DNA from: Nocardia macrotermitis
Lineage (GTDB): Bacteria; Actinomycetota; Actinomycetes; Mycobacteriales; Mycobacteriaceae
DNA length: 64,000 nt
Reading direction: 5' to 3'
NCBI RefSeq assembly: GCF_009604405.1
Contig: NZ_WEGK01000001.1
Coordinates: forward strand, 496,001 to 560,000
Part shown: positions 1 through 8,283 of the stretch, in pieces
Layout: each line of letters opens with the position of its first letter
Numbering within the stretch: position 1 is the stretch's first letter
Translations under genes and position numbers: made by a program
Notes under the pieces: model-generated
Told to the model about the DNA's origin: nothing
Databases searched by the model: none
Seen by the model: only the letters and a program-made list of their open reading frames with translations

Positions 1-2
1 CC

Positions 3-647
3 TACCGCGTCGCCGCCTACGCCGCGACGGCACTGATCCTGCTGGTGATCGGCGCGGCGCTGCGGCCGGTGATCCTGCCCGAACATCCCACGCCCACACC
101 GATTCTCAACGACGTCGAGATCGGCTTCGCCCAGGATATGGTCACCCACCACGAGCAGGCGCTGTTCCTGGTGCAACGCCTGGATCCCGGGGCCGACCCG
201 ACGGTGCTTCGACTGGCCCAGCAGATCGATCAGTCCCAGCGGGTGGAGATCGGCACCATGCTCGGCTGGTTGCGACTGGCCGGAGCCGCACCGATGTCGA
301 ATCATCCGATGGCCTGGATGCACAACGGAACCACCACCGCGGCAACACATTCCGGCATGTCCATGACCACCGCGACGACATCCGCGGCAACCACCATGCC
401 CGGTAGGGCCACCCAGGCCCAGCTCGACGCCCTCGCCGCCGCCCGCGGCCGCGACGCCGCGGTCCTGTTCCTGCAGTTGATGTATCGCCACCACCTCGGC
501 GGCATCACCATGGCCCGGGCCGCGGATCGCGCGCTACCTTCCGGCGCGGTCAAGGAACAGGCCCGCGCCATGATCACCGGCCAGAGCCAGGAGGTCGGTA
601 TGATCACCTACCTGCTCTCCCAGCTCGGCGCGCAACCGCTGCCCTGA
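3..647 (+). CDS. DUF305 protein, membrane-anchored, 5' end outside window
   Basis: The frame is open to the window edge, so the true start is missing. The visible part begins with a hydrophobic stretch (AATALILLVIGAAL), most likely a signal anchor, followed by a DUF305 domain. DUF305 proteins are small, often exported ferritin-like helical proteins with conserved His motifs. Here these are THHEQAL near the start and YRHHLGGITMA near the end, about 110 residues apart, separated by a Thr/Ala/Met-rich linker (TTTAATHSGMSMTT). Metal binding is suspected for the family but the function is not settled. In actinobacteria DUF305 genes are often paired with a DUF3105 gene, which would lie just left of the window. 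A GTG at 45 is an internal codon of the hydrophobic segment and is not the start. Confidence 0.85.
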   Translation, partial: YRVAAYAATALILLVIGAALRPVILPEHPTPTPILNDVEIGFAQDMVTHHEQALFLVQRLDPGADPTVLRLAQQIDQSQRVEIGTMLGWLRLAGAAPMSNHPMAWMHNGTTTAATHSGMSMTTATTSAATTMPGRATQAQLDALAAARGRDAAVLFLQLMYRHHLGGITMARAADRALPSGAVKEQARAMITGQSQEVGMITYLLSQLGAQPLP

Positions 648-789
648 CCCTCCGGCCCTGATCGAAACCGACGTTCGCGCGCCACGATGTGGCGAAGATC
701 GGCGTGGGGTAGGTACCAACCGGCTATTACCGCCGAGTAACATGACGGTCGTACTTTTTCCATCCGGCTTTCTCGAAATGAGGCAGTAG

Positions 790-2973
790 ATGACAGAGCG
801 GATTCAGGTCGGCGGGCTTCAGGTGGCAGGCGTTCTCCACGACTTCGTGCAGAACCAGGCGCTCCCCGGCACCGGCGTAGATTCCGCCGCGTTCTGGACC
901 GGTGCCGAGCAGGTCATCAACGACCTCGCCCCGCGCAACCGTGCCCTGCTGACCGAACGCGACGAGATCCAGGGCAAGCTCGACGCCTGGCATGCCGAGA
1001 ACCCCGGCACCGGGTACGACAAGGCCGCCTACAAGCAGTTCCTGACCGAGATCGGCTACCTGCGTCCCGAGCCCGCCGATTTCGCCATTGATACGCAGAA
1101 CGTGGACGACGAGATCGCCACCACCGCGGGCCCGCAGCTGGTGGTGCCGGTGATGAACGCGCGCTTCGCGATCAACGCCGCCAACGCGCGCTGGGGCTCG
1201 CTCTACGACGCGCTGTACGGCACCGACGCCATCCCGGAGACCGGCGGCGCGGAGAAGGGCAGCGGCTACAACAAGGTTCGCGGTGACAAGGTCATCGAGT
1301 GGGCCCGCAACTTCCTCGACGACGCGGTCCCGCTGATCACCGGCTCGCACATCGGCTCGCAGGCGTACAAGATCGTCGACGGCGAGCTCGAGGTGACCCT
1401 CGAGGACGGCACCGACATCGGCCTGGCCGACGCCTCGGCGCTGGTGGGCTACCTCGGCACTCCCGATTCTCCGACCTCGATCCTGTTGCGCCACAACGGT
1501 TTGCACATCGAGATCCAGATCGACCCGTCCTCCCCGATCGGCAGCACCGACACCGCCGGGGTCAAGGACGTGGTGCTCGAGTCCGCGGTCACCACGATCA
1601 TGGACTTCGAGGATTCGGTCGCCGCGGTCGACGCCGAGGACAAGGTCCTGGGCTACACCAACTGGCTGGGCCTGATGAAGGGCGATCTGGCCGAAGAGGT
1701 CGCCAAGGGCGGCAAGACCTTCACCCGCACCATGAACCCGGACCGCGTCTACACCGGGCTGGACGGGAAAGACGTTGTGCTGCACGGCCGTTCACTGCTG
1801 TTCGTGCGCAACGTCGGGCACCTGATGACCAGCGACGCGATCCTGGACGCCAACGGCGACGAGGTGCCCGAGGGCATCCTGGACGCGCTGTTCACCTCCC
1901 TGGCCGCGATCCACAGCCTGCGCGGCGAGGCCCGGGTCTCCAACTCGCGCACCGGTTCGGTCTACATCGTCAAGCCCAAGATGCACGGCCCGGACGAGGT
2001 GGCCTTCGCCAACGAACTGTTCGCGCGCGTCGAGGGTGTGCTGGGCCTGCCCGCCAACACCCTCAAGGTCGGCATCATGGACGAGGAGCGCCGCACCACG
2101 GTCAACCTCAAGGCGTGCATCGACGCCGCCCGCGACCGCGTGGTGTTCATCAACACCGGCTTCCTGGACCGCACCGGCGACGAGATCCACACCTCGATGG
2201 TGGCCGGACCGATGGTCCGCAAGGCCGATATGAAGAAGCAGCAGTGGATCGCCTCCTACGAGGACTGGAACGTCGACACCGGCCTGAGCGCCGCGCTGCC
2301 GCACAAGGCGCAGATCGGCAAGGGCATGTGGGCCATGCCGGATCTGATGCACGACATGCTCGAGCAGAAGATCGGCCACCCGCGTTCGGGCGCGACCACC
2401 GCGTGGGTGCCCTCCCCGACCGCGGCGACCCTGCACGCGACGCACTACCACCAGGTGGACGTGTTCAAGCGGCAGGCCGAGATCGCCCGCGGCGGCGCGC
2501 GTGCCACGGTCGATCAGATCCTGGAGATCCCGCTGTCCGCGGACCCGACCTGGTCCGCCGAGGAGATCGCCAACGAGTTGGACAACAACTCGCAGTCCAT
2601 CCTGGGCTACGTGGTCCGCTGGATCGACCAGGGCGTCGGCTGCTCCAAGGTGCCGGACATCAACGATGTCGCACTGATGGAAGACCGTGCGACCCTGCGT
2701 ATTTCGAGCCAGCTGATGGCGAACTGGCTGCGGCACGACATCGTCACCGCCGAGCAGGTGGTGGCCAGCCTGGAGCGGATGGCCCCGGTGGTCGACCGGC
2801 AGAACGCCGGTGACGCGAACTACCGCCCGATGGCTCCGGACTTCGCCGCGAGCGTCGCGTTCCAGGCCGCCAAGGAACTCATCCTCGAGGGCGGCACCCA
2901 GCCCAACGGCTACACCGAGCCGATCCTGCACCGTCGCCGCCGCGAGGCGAAGGCGCTGGCCGCCAAGGGCTGA
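790..2973 (+). CDS. glcB: malate synthase G
   Basis: Condenses glyoxylate with acetyl-CoA to malate, the second step of the glyoxylate shunt, needed for growth on fatty acids and C2 units. The 727-residue length is normal for the single-subunit G isoform. Family hallmarks include [13 protein letters not shown] around residues 276-288, [13 protein letters not shown] from about residue 428, and [12 protein letters not shown] near residue 630, where D632 matches the position of the catalytic base. The start is ATG with a GAGG element about 10 nt upstream. The gene is monocistronic and is followed by a strong hairpin facing the convergent phosphate operon. In M. tuberculosis glcB lies beside Rv1836c; a homologue of that gene is about 5 kb downstream here. 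Confidence 0.97.
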   Translation: MTERIQVGGLQVAGVLHDFVQNQALPGTGVDSAAFWTGAEQVINDLAPRNRALLTERDEIQGKLDAWHAENPGTGYDKAAYKQFLTEIGYLRPEPADFAIDTQNVDDEIATTAGPQLVVPVMNARFAINAANARWGSLYDALYGTDAIPETGGAEKGSGYNKVRGDKVIEWARNFLDDAVPLITGSHIGSQAYKIVDGELEVTLEDGTDIGLADASALVGYLGTPDSPTSILLRHNGLHIEIQIDPSSPIGSTDTAGVKDVVLESAVTTIMDFEDSVAAVDAEDKVLGYTNWLGLMKGDLAEEVAKGGKTFTRTMNPDRVYTGLDGKDVVLHGRSLLFVRNVGHLMTSDAILDANGDEVPEGILDALFTSLAAIHSLRGEARVSNSRTGSVYIVKPKMHGPDEVAFANELFARVEGVLGLPANTLKVGIMDEERRTTVNLKACIDAARDRVVFINTGFLDRTGDEIHTSMVAGPMVRKADMKKQQWIASYEDWNVDTGLSAALPHKAQIGKGMWAMPDLMHDMLEQKIGHPRSGATTAWVPSPTAATLHATHYHQVDVFKRQAEIARGGARATVDQILEIPLSADPTWSAEEIANELDNNSQSILGYVVRWIDQGVGCSKVPDINDVALMEDRATLRISSQLMANWLRHDIVTAEQVVASLERMAPVVDRQNAGDANYRPMAPDFAASVAFQAAKELILEGGTQPNGYTEPILHRRRREAKALAAKG

Positions 2974-3005
2974 GCCCCGCAACGGCCCGATCCGGGCCAG
3001 AACCG

Positions 3006-3049
3006 CGACGATCCCCCGGTCGAACCTTCGTTCGGCAGGGGGATCGTCG
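3006..3049. terminator. bidirectional terminator hairpin between glcB and the DUF3349 gene
   Basis: A perfect 12-bp inverted repeat (CGACGATCCCCC at 3006-3017, complement at 3038-3049) encloses a 20-nt loop in the gap between two convergent genes. There is no T-run, which is common for actinobacterial terminators. Confidence 0.75.
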
Positions 3050-3080
3050 TTCTCCGAGGGAAACCTCTCGAGGAAGGGGC

Positions 3081-3386
3081 TTACCGCTCGGACCAGTCGT
3101 CGTCGACCGGCCAGCCGTTGGCGAGCAGGTGCTCGCGCACCCGGGTCAGATCGGCTTCGCGCGGAAGCTCGTCGGTGATCTCGGTGATCGCGACCCCGGC
3201 GTCCACGCGGTCGGCGGGCAGCGCGCCCGCTTCGATGAGCGCGTCGGTCACCTGGCGGAGCTCCTCCTTCGTCAGGCGACGAGCGAGCAGAGCCAGCAGC
3301 GGAACGTAATCGTGTTCGGGAACGCCCTGCGGGTAACCGGCCCGCAACCACTCCACGATCTTCGTCAGTACCTCGGATAAGGCCAT
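3081..3386 (-). CDS. DUF3349 domain protein (Rv0543c-like)
   Basis: A 101-residue soluble protein matching the DUF3349 family of mycolata: an N-terminal amphipathic region (EVLTKIVEWLRAGYP), a helical core with LLALLARRLTKEELRQV, and the C-terminal stretch LTRVREHLLANGWPVDDDW. The molecular function is unknown. The M. tuberculosis homologue Rv0543c sits directly downstream of Rv0544c and pitA, and the same order is kept here, so a link to phosphate uptake or its operon is plausible but unproven. It is separated from the upstream membrane-protein gene by 267 bp that hold a strong hairpin, so it may be expressed less than pitA or from its own promoter. Confidence 0.85.
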   Translation of the reverse strand: MALSEVLTKIVEWLRAGYPQGVPEHDYVPLLALLARRLTKEELRQVTDALIEAGALPADRVDAGVAITEITDELPREADLTRVREHLLANGWPVDDDWSER

Positions 3387-3562
3387 CTTCTACCAGTTCT
3401 GTCGGGCCGGGGACGGGTATCGCTTCGTCTGGTCCGTGCCCGGCCGCCCGCGGCACGGCCGGCACGGCAACTCCGCTGTCATCGTGGTGCCCGCGCCGCG
3501 CGAACGCAAGCGGGGCGGTTGCCGTGATCTGTGTTGTCCGCCACCCGAATATACGAGTAGAG

Positions 3563-3590
3563 CCGGGGCAACCGCACGCGGTTGCCCCGG
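3563..3590. terminator. perfect 12-bp hairpin within the pitA cluster
   Basis: CCGGGGCAACCG (3563-3574), loop CACG, then its exact complement (3579-3590). It lies between the Rv0544c-like gene and the DUF3349 gene and has no T-run. It could terminate or attenuate pitA transcription, or stabilise the upstream mRNA end. Confidence 0.65.
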
Positions 3591-3653
3591 CCGGGCCGGA
3601 ACGACGGACTCATCGGCCGCCGGGCGAGACGGAGCCTGCCCGGCGAGCGCACG

Positions 3654-3947
3654 TCACTTCTTCGGAGGCTTCGCGCCGAACAGTTGGACGTCGAAGGTGT
3701 GGCTGATGAAATCCTTTGCGATGTAGACGATTCCGAGGACCACGATGATCGCCACGATCGCGAAACAGATGTACGCGATCGCCTGGAAGACGGGGTTCCG
3801 TTCGGCGGGCGCACCGTTCACGGTGGCCGTCTCCGGCGCCCAGAACCGCACCCCGATCGCGAAGATCAGCGGAATTCCCACACCGAGGATCAGCGCGATC
3901 AACATCACCTCGCCGAGCGAGGTCGCAATGGCACTTACCGTATGCAT
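3654..3947 (-). CDS. small two-helix membrane protein (Rv0544c-like)
   Basis: A 97-residue protein with two predicted transmembrane helices, one near residues 13-33 (EVMLIALILGVGIPLIFAIG) and one near 55-78 (IAYICFAIVAIIVVLGIVYIA), ending in a Lys-rich tail (GAKPPKK). ATG at 3947 is chosen because GGAGGG lies just upstream; the open frame continues further 5' without homology. It follows pitA after an 11-bp gap, so the two are almost certainly co-transcribed. Homologues sit beside pitA in mycobacteria, suggesting an accessory subunit or regulator of the phosphate transporter. That role is inferred from context only. Confidence 0.85.
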   Translation of the reverse strand: MHTVSAIATSLGEVMLIALILGVGIPLIFAIGVRFWAPETATVNGAPAERNPVFQAIAYICFAIVAIIVVLGIVYIAKDFISHTFDVQLFGAKPPKK

Positions 3948-3958
3948 CGATACCCTCC

Positions 3959-5155
3959 TCAGACGGCCGTGGTGGCTTTGTCGGCAGCGGCGACGTCGGA
4001 CGGCGGGGTGAGCCCGCCCTCCCACTCCTCGTTGACATTGCTGGTGTCGACCTTGTTCTTCCGCGAACGGAAGTAGATGTAGGCCGAGGCGGCGACCAGG
4101 ATCACCGCGTCGATCACCACACCACCCAGTCCGGGAACCAGATCGGTGATGCCCCAGCAGATCGCGCCGACGACGGCGGCCAGCGGCAGCGTGATCACCC
4201 AGGCCACGGCCATCCGGCCGAGCACGCTCCAGCGCACCTCCGCACCCGGCTTACCCAGGCCGGTGCCCAGGATGGAACCGGTCGCGGCATGCGTGGTGGA
4301 CAACGGCAGACCGAACTGCGCGGAGGTCAGGATGATCGCCGCCGAGGACGTCTCGGCCGCGAAACCCTGCGGTGCGTCGATCTCCACCAGGCCCTTGCCG
4401 AGCGTGCGGATGATCCGCCAGCCGCCCAGGTAGGTGCCCAGCGCGATGGCCAGCGCACAGCAGATCTTGACCCACAGCGGGATGTCCTGGCTGTTGTTGG
4501 CCGAACCGTACGCGACCAGGGCCATGAAGATCACGCCCATGGTCTTCTGCGCGTCGTTGGTGCCGTGGGCCAGCGAAACCAGTGCGGCCGAACCGATCTG
4601 GCCGATCCGGAAGGTCTTGCGCGCCTTGGCCTCGTCCGAGGACTTGGTCAGCCGGTAGACGATGTAGGTTCCGATTCCCGCGACGATCGCCGCGACGACG
4701 GGGGCCAGCAGGGCCGGGACGATGACCTTGTTGATCAGGCCGGTCTTCTCGTTACCGGACCAGATCACCCCGGACACGCCCAGGGCGGCCATCGCGGCGC
4801 CGATCAATCCGCCGAACAGGGCGTGCGTGGAACTGGACGGGATACCGAACAGCCACGTGATCAGATTCCACAGGATGCCGCCGACCAGGCCGGCGAACAC
4901 GATTTGCAACAAGGCCATGCCATGTACATGGTCAATCTTGAGCAAACCGGATGAGACTGTCTTGGCCACCTCCACCGAGAGGAACGCGCCAACCAAATTC
5001 AGCGCACCGGACATCGCTACGGCCACACGTGGACTCAACGCACCGGTGGCGATGGACGTGGCCATCGCGTTCGCGGTGTCGTGGAAACCGTTCGTAAAAT
5101 CGAACGCCAACGCCGTAACTATAACTATCAGAAGGACAATGAGTTCTGCGCTCAC
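3959..5155 (-). CDS. pitA: low-affinity inorganic phosphate transporter PitA
   Basis: A 398-residue PiT-family permease that imports phosphate, usually as a neutral metal-phosphate complex, with protons or sodium. Both halves carry the family signature: FTNGFHDTANAMATSI near the N terminus and SLAHGTNDAQKTMGV in the middle, each within hydrophobic helices. About ten transmembrane segments are visible. The start is taken as GTG at 5155 (VSAELIVLLIV), because the upstream in-frame extension to 5191 is not membrane-like. It is the first gene of a three-gene minus-strand cluster with the small membrane protein and DUF3349 genes. A triplicated PHO-box-like repeat 50 bp upstream suggests phosphate control by a PhoP-type regulator. 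Confidence 0.95.
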   Translation of the reverse strand: MSAELIVLLIVIVTALAFDFTNGFHDTANAMATSIATGALSPRVAVAMSGALNLVGAFLSVEVAKTVSSGLLKIDHVHGMALLQIVFAGLVGGILWNLITWLFGIPSSSTHALFGGLIGAAMAALGVSGVIWSGNEKTGLINKVIVPALLAPVVAAIVAGIGTYIVYRLTKSSDEAKARKTFRIGQIGSAALVSLAHGTNDAQKTMGVIFMALVAYGSANNSQDIPLWVKICCALAIALGTYLGGWRIIRTLGKGLVEIDAPQGFAAETSSAAIILTSAQFGLPLSTTHAATGSILGTGLGKPGAEVRWSVLGRMAVAWVITLPLAAVVGAICWGITDLVPGLGGVVIDAVILVAASAYIYFRSRKNKVDTSNVNEEWEGGLTPPSDVAAADKATTAV

Positions 5156-5204
5156 TGGAACAGTTTCATCCTGGCAAGCCCCGCTGACCACCTAGAGACA
5201 AGCT

Positions 5205-5233
5205 GTTCATCTGACGTTCAGCTAATCATTCAC
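5205..5233. promoter_or_regulatory. PHO-box-like triple direct repeat upstream of pitA
   Basis: Three 7-nt units, GTTCATC (5205), GTTCAGC (5216) and CATTCAC (5227), recur at an exact 11-nt period with AT-richer spacers. This is the architecture of actinobacterial PhoP-binding PHO boxes (direct repeat units resembling GTTCACC). It ends about 50 bp upstream of the pitA start codon. Confidence 0.6.
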
Positions 5234-5369
5234 TACCGGTGATACGCCGGAGTCTCCCAGGTCACGTGACGCGTCAAGGTGACTTACGGCGTTCATCTAC
5301 CGGCGATTCCCGTCATCTGTGGTCCATCTCACCGCTGCGGCGGTTCGACGCCACAGCGTCCCCGGCGGC

Positions 5370-6860
5370 TCAGCATTCGTCCGGTGCGGGCACTCCCTGC
5401 AAACGCTGATCCAGCCAGGTGATCAGTCCGGGCCAGCCGGTGTCGCCCGCCAGGAAGTGTTCGCCGGGAACGTCGCGATAGATGGCCGTCACCCCGAGGG
5501 CGCACTGCTGCCTGTACAGCTCACGGGCTCCGGCGGCCGGGATCCAGAAATCCTGCGCCCCGTTGTAGACCAGCAGCGGCATGGCCGACTTGCGCGCGGA
5601 GACGTCGGTGGCCTCGAACACCTGCTGCGCCACCGGGCTGTGCAGCGGATCGGCGATATTGGCGGCGATATCGATCGGCGGGGTGATCACGCCCGGGACC
5701 TCGATCAGGTTCATGCACACGTTCTTCAGCGGTGAGGTCGTCACCTGCTGGGCGAGGTTGTTCATGGTGGCCAGGACCTCGGGATGTTCGCGGCCGATAC
5801 CGAACACCGCGGCCATGAACACGCCGGTGGCGAGGTTGGCGTTCATCGTGGTCGAGAGCATCCGATAGTCCGCGGGCACGCCGCCGACCGCCGCACCGAC
5901 CGCCGAGGACGCCAGTTCCGGCGCGTACTCGGACATCAGCACCGCCGCGGCCCGGGTCGCGATCGCGCCGCCGGAGTAGCCGGTCATCGCGAATCGGCTG
6001 GCGCCGAGTTCATCCGGAAGCAGTTGGCGCGCACCGCGAATCGCGTCCAGCACCGCATGCGCGGCGACGTACGGTTCGGCATAGGCCATGTCCGGGCCCT
6101 CGTGATCGGGGATCAACACCGCGTAACCGCGCAGCACGGCCAGCTGCGTCAGCGGCGGGAAGAAGTCCGCGCTGTTGGTGTTGGCCGAATATCCGTGCGC
6201 GAGAGTGTAACCCGGCGTGCACTGCCGTCCGAGGCCGTCGATCGCCAGATTGTTGACCAGCATCGGCCGCGCGCCGGGCCCGGCCCACGGCGCGGCGGGC
6301 AGGACCAGTGAGGCCGTCGCGAAACTCGGCTCACCGTGCGCGCCGGTGGTGCGGAACTTCAGTTGCAGCACCTGCCGCACCGGCGCGGTCAGCAGCGGCG
6401 CGGCCGTCGCGGTCACATCGCGGGTCTGGACGACGTCACCGGGGGCGCGGCTCGCCAGCCCCGACGGCCACGCGTCGAACATCTGATCGCCGATGTCCGA
6501 CGGCAGCACCGCGGCGCGCAGCCTCGCCAGATCCGTTGTCGGAGAGGGAGATCGGGTTTCCGAGGAAGCCTTCGGGACCGGCGCCGGGCGCGCGATCTCC
6601 GGGCGCGGCACCACCGCGTCGATCCACTGTTGCAGATCCGGGATGTCGAGCCCGTGCGGTACCGGAATCGACGGTAGCGCAGGAGGATTCGGCGCGGGCG
6701 GTTGCGCCCGCGCGACCGCGGCGACACCACCGCAGGAGACGACGACGGCCAGAACGACGACACACCGAGCCCACACGAGCCACCCCACATTCCATGCGTA
6801 CCGAAACATCCATGCGTAGCGAAACGACGGCGGTGGCACCAGCTTCCAACCCCGTGCCAC
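5370..6860 (-). CDS. secreted lipase (LIP family)
   Basis: An alpha/beta-hydrolase of the secretory lipase (LIP) family, which hydrolyses triacylglycerols or esters outside the cell. The precursor has a hydrophobic signal segment (CVVVLAVVVSCGGVAAVARA) with a likely cut after ARA, then a Pro-rich linker, then the catalytic domain. The nucleophile elbow is GYSGG, the acid is likely in NGAQDFW, and the catalytic His is in PGEHFLAG. Cysteine pairs (RQCTPGY, KNVCMNL, DEC at the end) fit an exported, disulfide-bonded protein. The start is uncertain: GTG at 6860 gives the longest form, with ATG at 6809 and GTG at 6839 as alternatives, none having a clear ribosome site. A short direct DNA repeat near the 5' end encodes FRYAW twice. 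Confidence 0.9.
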   Translation of the reverse strand: MARGWKLVPPPSFRYAWMFRYAWNVGWLVWARCVVVLAVVVSCGGVAAVARAQPPAPNPPALPSIPVPHGLDIPDLQQWIDAVVPRPEIARPAPVPKASSETRSPSPTTDLARLRAAVLPSDIGDQMFDAWPSGLASRAPGDVVQTRDVTATAAPLLTAPVRQVLQLKFRTTGAHGEPSFATASLVLPAAPWAGPGARPMLVNNLAIDGLGRQCTPGYTLAHGYSANTNSADFFPPLTQLAVLRGYAVLIPDHEGPDMAYAEPYVAAHAVLDAIRGARQLLPDELGASRFAMTGYSGGAIATRAAAVLMSEYAPELASSAVGAAVGGVPADYRMLSTTMNANLATGVFMAAVFGIGREHPEVLATMNNLAQQVTTSPLKNVCMNLIEVPGVITPPIDIAANIADPLHSPVAQQVFEATDVSARKSAMPLLVYNGAQDFWIPAAGARELYRQQCALGVTAIYRDVPGEHFLAGDTGWPGLITWLDQRLQGVPAPDEC

Positions 6861-7129
6861 CGCCGCGAACTATGTCTTCGATCGTATAGCTCCCCAGCGC
6901 GGAGAAGCCGGAGGTTACCGGCACCGTGACCGGATCGGATCCGGAAAAGGGTGCGGGAATAGTTCCGGGGCGGGGCGTGTTGAAGGAACCGGCACATGTC
7001 CGCCGCACCCACCGGAAAAATGACCCGACAGCGGCGGTAACGCTGTGTCACCATGAGGACGATGTAACAACCGCCTCGGCCGTCCCCGGCCGGGGCGCGA
7101 TTTTCGGCGAACACGGAGAGGAGGTACCG

Positions 7130-7252
7130 ATGTCTTCGATCAATACCGTTGTCTCGCAGCACTTCTGCGCATATCCGGCGCGGTTGTCGAATACCCGCCC
7201 GCGCGATGCGCACAAGGGAATCGCGCTCGGTCACCTCCCCGGCGCGGCCTGA
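7130..7252 (+). CDS. possible 40-residue small protein or leader peptide
   Basis: An ATG with an unusually strong ribosome site (GGAGAGGAGG, 5 nt spacing) opens a 40-codon frame, MSSINTVVSQHFCAYPARL and onward, ending in TGA 46 bp before the HNH gene. It is not similar to anything I recognise. It has one Cys and no membrane segment. The strong Shine-Dalgarno site in an otherwise non-coding stretch is the only support. It could be a leader peptide for the downstream genes or a genuine small protein, and it may not be translated. Confidence 0.4.
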   Translation: MSSINTVVSQHFCAYPARLSNTRPRDAHKGIALGHLPGAA

Positions 7253-7298
7253 CCGCCCCACTCCCGCTCCCGATCCGAAATCCGCATTTTCACGAAAC

Positions 7299-7865
7299 AT
7301 GGTGACGCCCATGCCATTCCACCGTGCCGCCGCCGCGGCGATCGACTCCGACAACTGGATACGCACCGAGGTGCTGGTGCTCAACGCCTCCTACGAGGCG
7401 CTCACCGAGATCTCCGCCGACCGCGCGGTGGTGCTGCTGATCACCGACGCCGCGGAGACCGTGGTCGAGCGGGCGCCGCACTTCCCGATCCGCTCCCAGC
7501 ACACGGAAATCGCACTGCCGGAAACGATTCGGCTGCGCCGCTACGTCTACCTCGAGCACCGGATGCTGGTGCACGACGAGAGCCGCGCCACGCTCGCGGG
7601 CGTGCTGCGGCGCGACGAGCACCGGTGCGGCTACTGCACCGGCTGGGCCGGGACCGTCGACCACATCCTGCCGCGCAGCCGGGGTGGTCCGAACACCTGG
7701 TCCAACCTGATCGCCGCCTGCTCGGACTGCAACACCCGCAAGGCCGATCGCACGCCCGCCGAGGCGGGGATGCGCCTGCTGTGGGATCCCAAGGCCCCCA
7801 ACGACTTGGCCCGCGCGCAGCGGCAGGTCTGGAAGCGCCTCGCGACCGCCCACACCGCCACCTGA
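7299..7865 (+). CDS. HNH endonuclease
   Basis: A 188-residue protein of the HNH family common in actinobacteria. The N-terminal half has the conserved VLVLNASYEALTEI opening and a beta-rich domain (PETIRLRRYVYL). The C-terminal HNH module contains CGYC, TVDHILPRSRGG and ACSDCNTRKADRTPAEAG, so two CxxC zinc knuckles and the HNH catalytic His and Asn are present. Such genes are found in nearly all mycolata, suggesting a housekeeping DNA-processing role rather than a homing or restriction function. The exact target is unknown. ATG at 7299 is favoured, with ATG at 7311 as alternative. A WhiB gene follows 43 bp downstream in the same direction. Confidence 0.9.
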   Translation: MVTPMPFHRAAAAAIDSDNWIRTEVLVLNASYEALTEISADRAVVLLITDAAETVVERAPHFPIRSQHTEIALPETIRLRRYVYLEHRMLVHDESRATLAGVLRRDEHRCGYCTGWAGTVDHILPRSRGGPNTWSNLIAACSDCNTRKADRTPAEAGMRLLWDPKAPNDLARAQRQVWKRLATAHTAT

Positions 7866-7908
7866 CGACGAACCACCAGATCACAGCGCATATACGAGGA
7901 GTTCCGCT

Positions 7909-8169
7909 ATGACCCAGGCAGTACAGGACCCGACCCTGATCGACCTCTTCCCGCTCTCGGATGCCAAGGACTGGCAGGCCGCCGCCTGCCGGGGTGATCC
8001 GAACCACGACGCGTGGTTCCCGTACCCGTCGCAGGATTTCGCGTACGCGCGTGAGATCTGCTCCGGCTGCCCGATCCGGCGCGCCTGCGGGGACTTCGCC
8101 ACCCGCACCGGCCAGACCGGCGTCTGGGGTGGTCACGAGTACGATCGCGGCCGCCTGATCCGGGAGTAG
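7909..8169 (+). CDS. WhiB-family iron-sulfur transcription factor
   Basis: An 86-residue WhiB-like protein. Four cysteines (AACRGDPN, ICSGCPIRRAC) ligate a [4Fe-4S] cluster in the pattern C-x(n)-C-x2-C-x5-C, followed by the GVWGGHEYDR turn and a short basic tail. WhiB proteins bind sigma factor region 4 and tune transcription in response to redox, nitric oxide or development. The RRACGDFATRTGQTGVWGG core is typical, but which subclass it belongs to cannot be settled by eye. The ribosome site GAGGAG is well placed. Monocistronic or co-transcribed with the HNH gene, and closed by a hairpin directly downstream. Confidence 0.93.
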   Translation: MTQAVQDPTLIDLFPLSDAKDWQAAACRGDPNHDAWFPYPSQDFAYAREICSGCPIRRACGDFATRTGQTGVWGGHEYDRGRLIRE

Positions 8170-8177
8170 CGGGGCCC

Positions 8178-8203
8178 GCCCCGGCATCACACGGTGCCGG
8201 GGC
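8178..8203 (+). terminator. terminator hairpin after the whiB gene
   Basis: A perfect 9-bp stem (GCCCCGGCA at 8178-8186 with its complement at 8195-8203) and an 8-nt loop, starting 9 nt after the whiB stop codon. Confidence 0.65.
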
Positions 8204-8283
8204 CGTGGCCTGTACCACAACGCCGCCGGACCATGCTCGGGCGCGCGGAGCGGCGGATATCGCGTGACCATACACTGTGCGGC

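Noticed and set aside
1792..3465. 557-codon minus-strand frame antisense to glcB
   Set aside because: Arg/Gly-rich shadow frame without homology, running through a terminator.
6791..6830. Short direct repeat encoding FRYAW twice near the lipase start
   Set aside because: Only two imperfect copies, so not a repeat element; probably a local slippage duplication. It is mentioned in the lipase entry.
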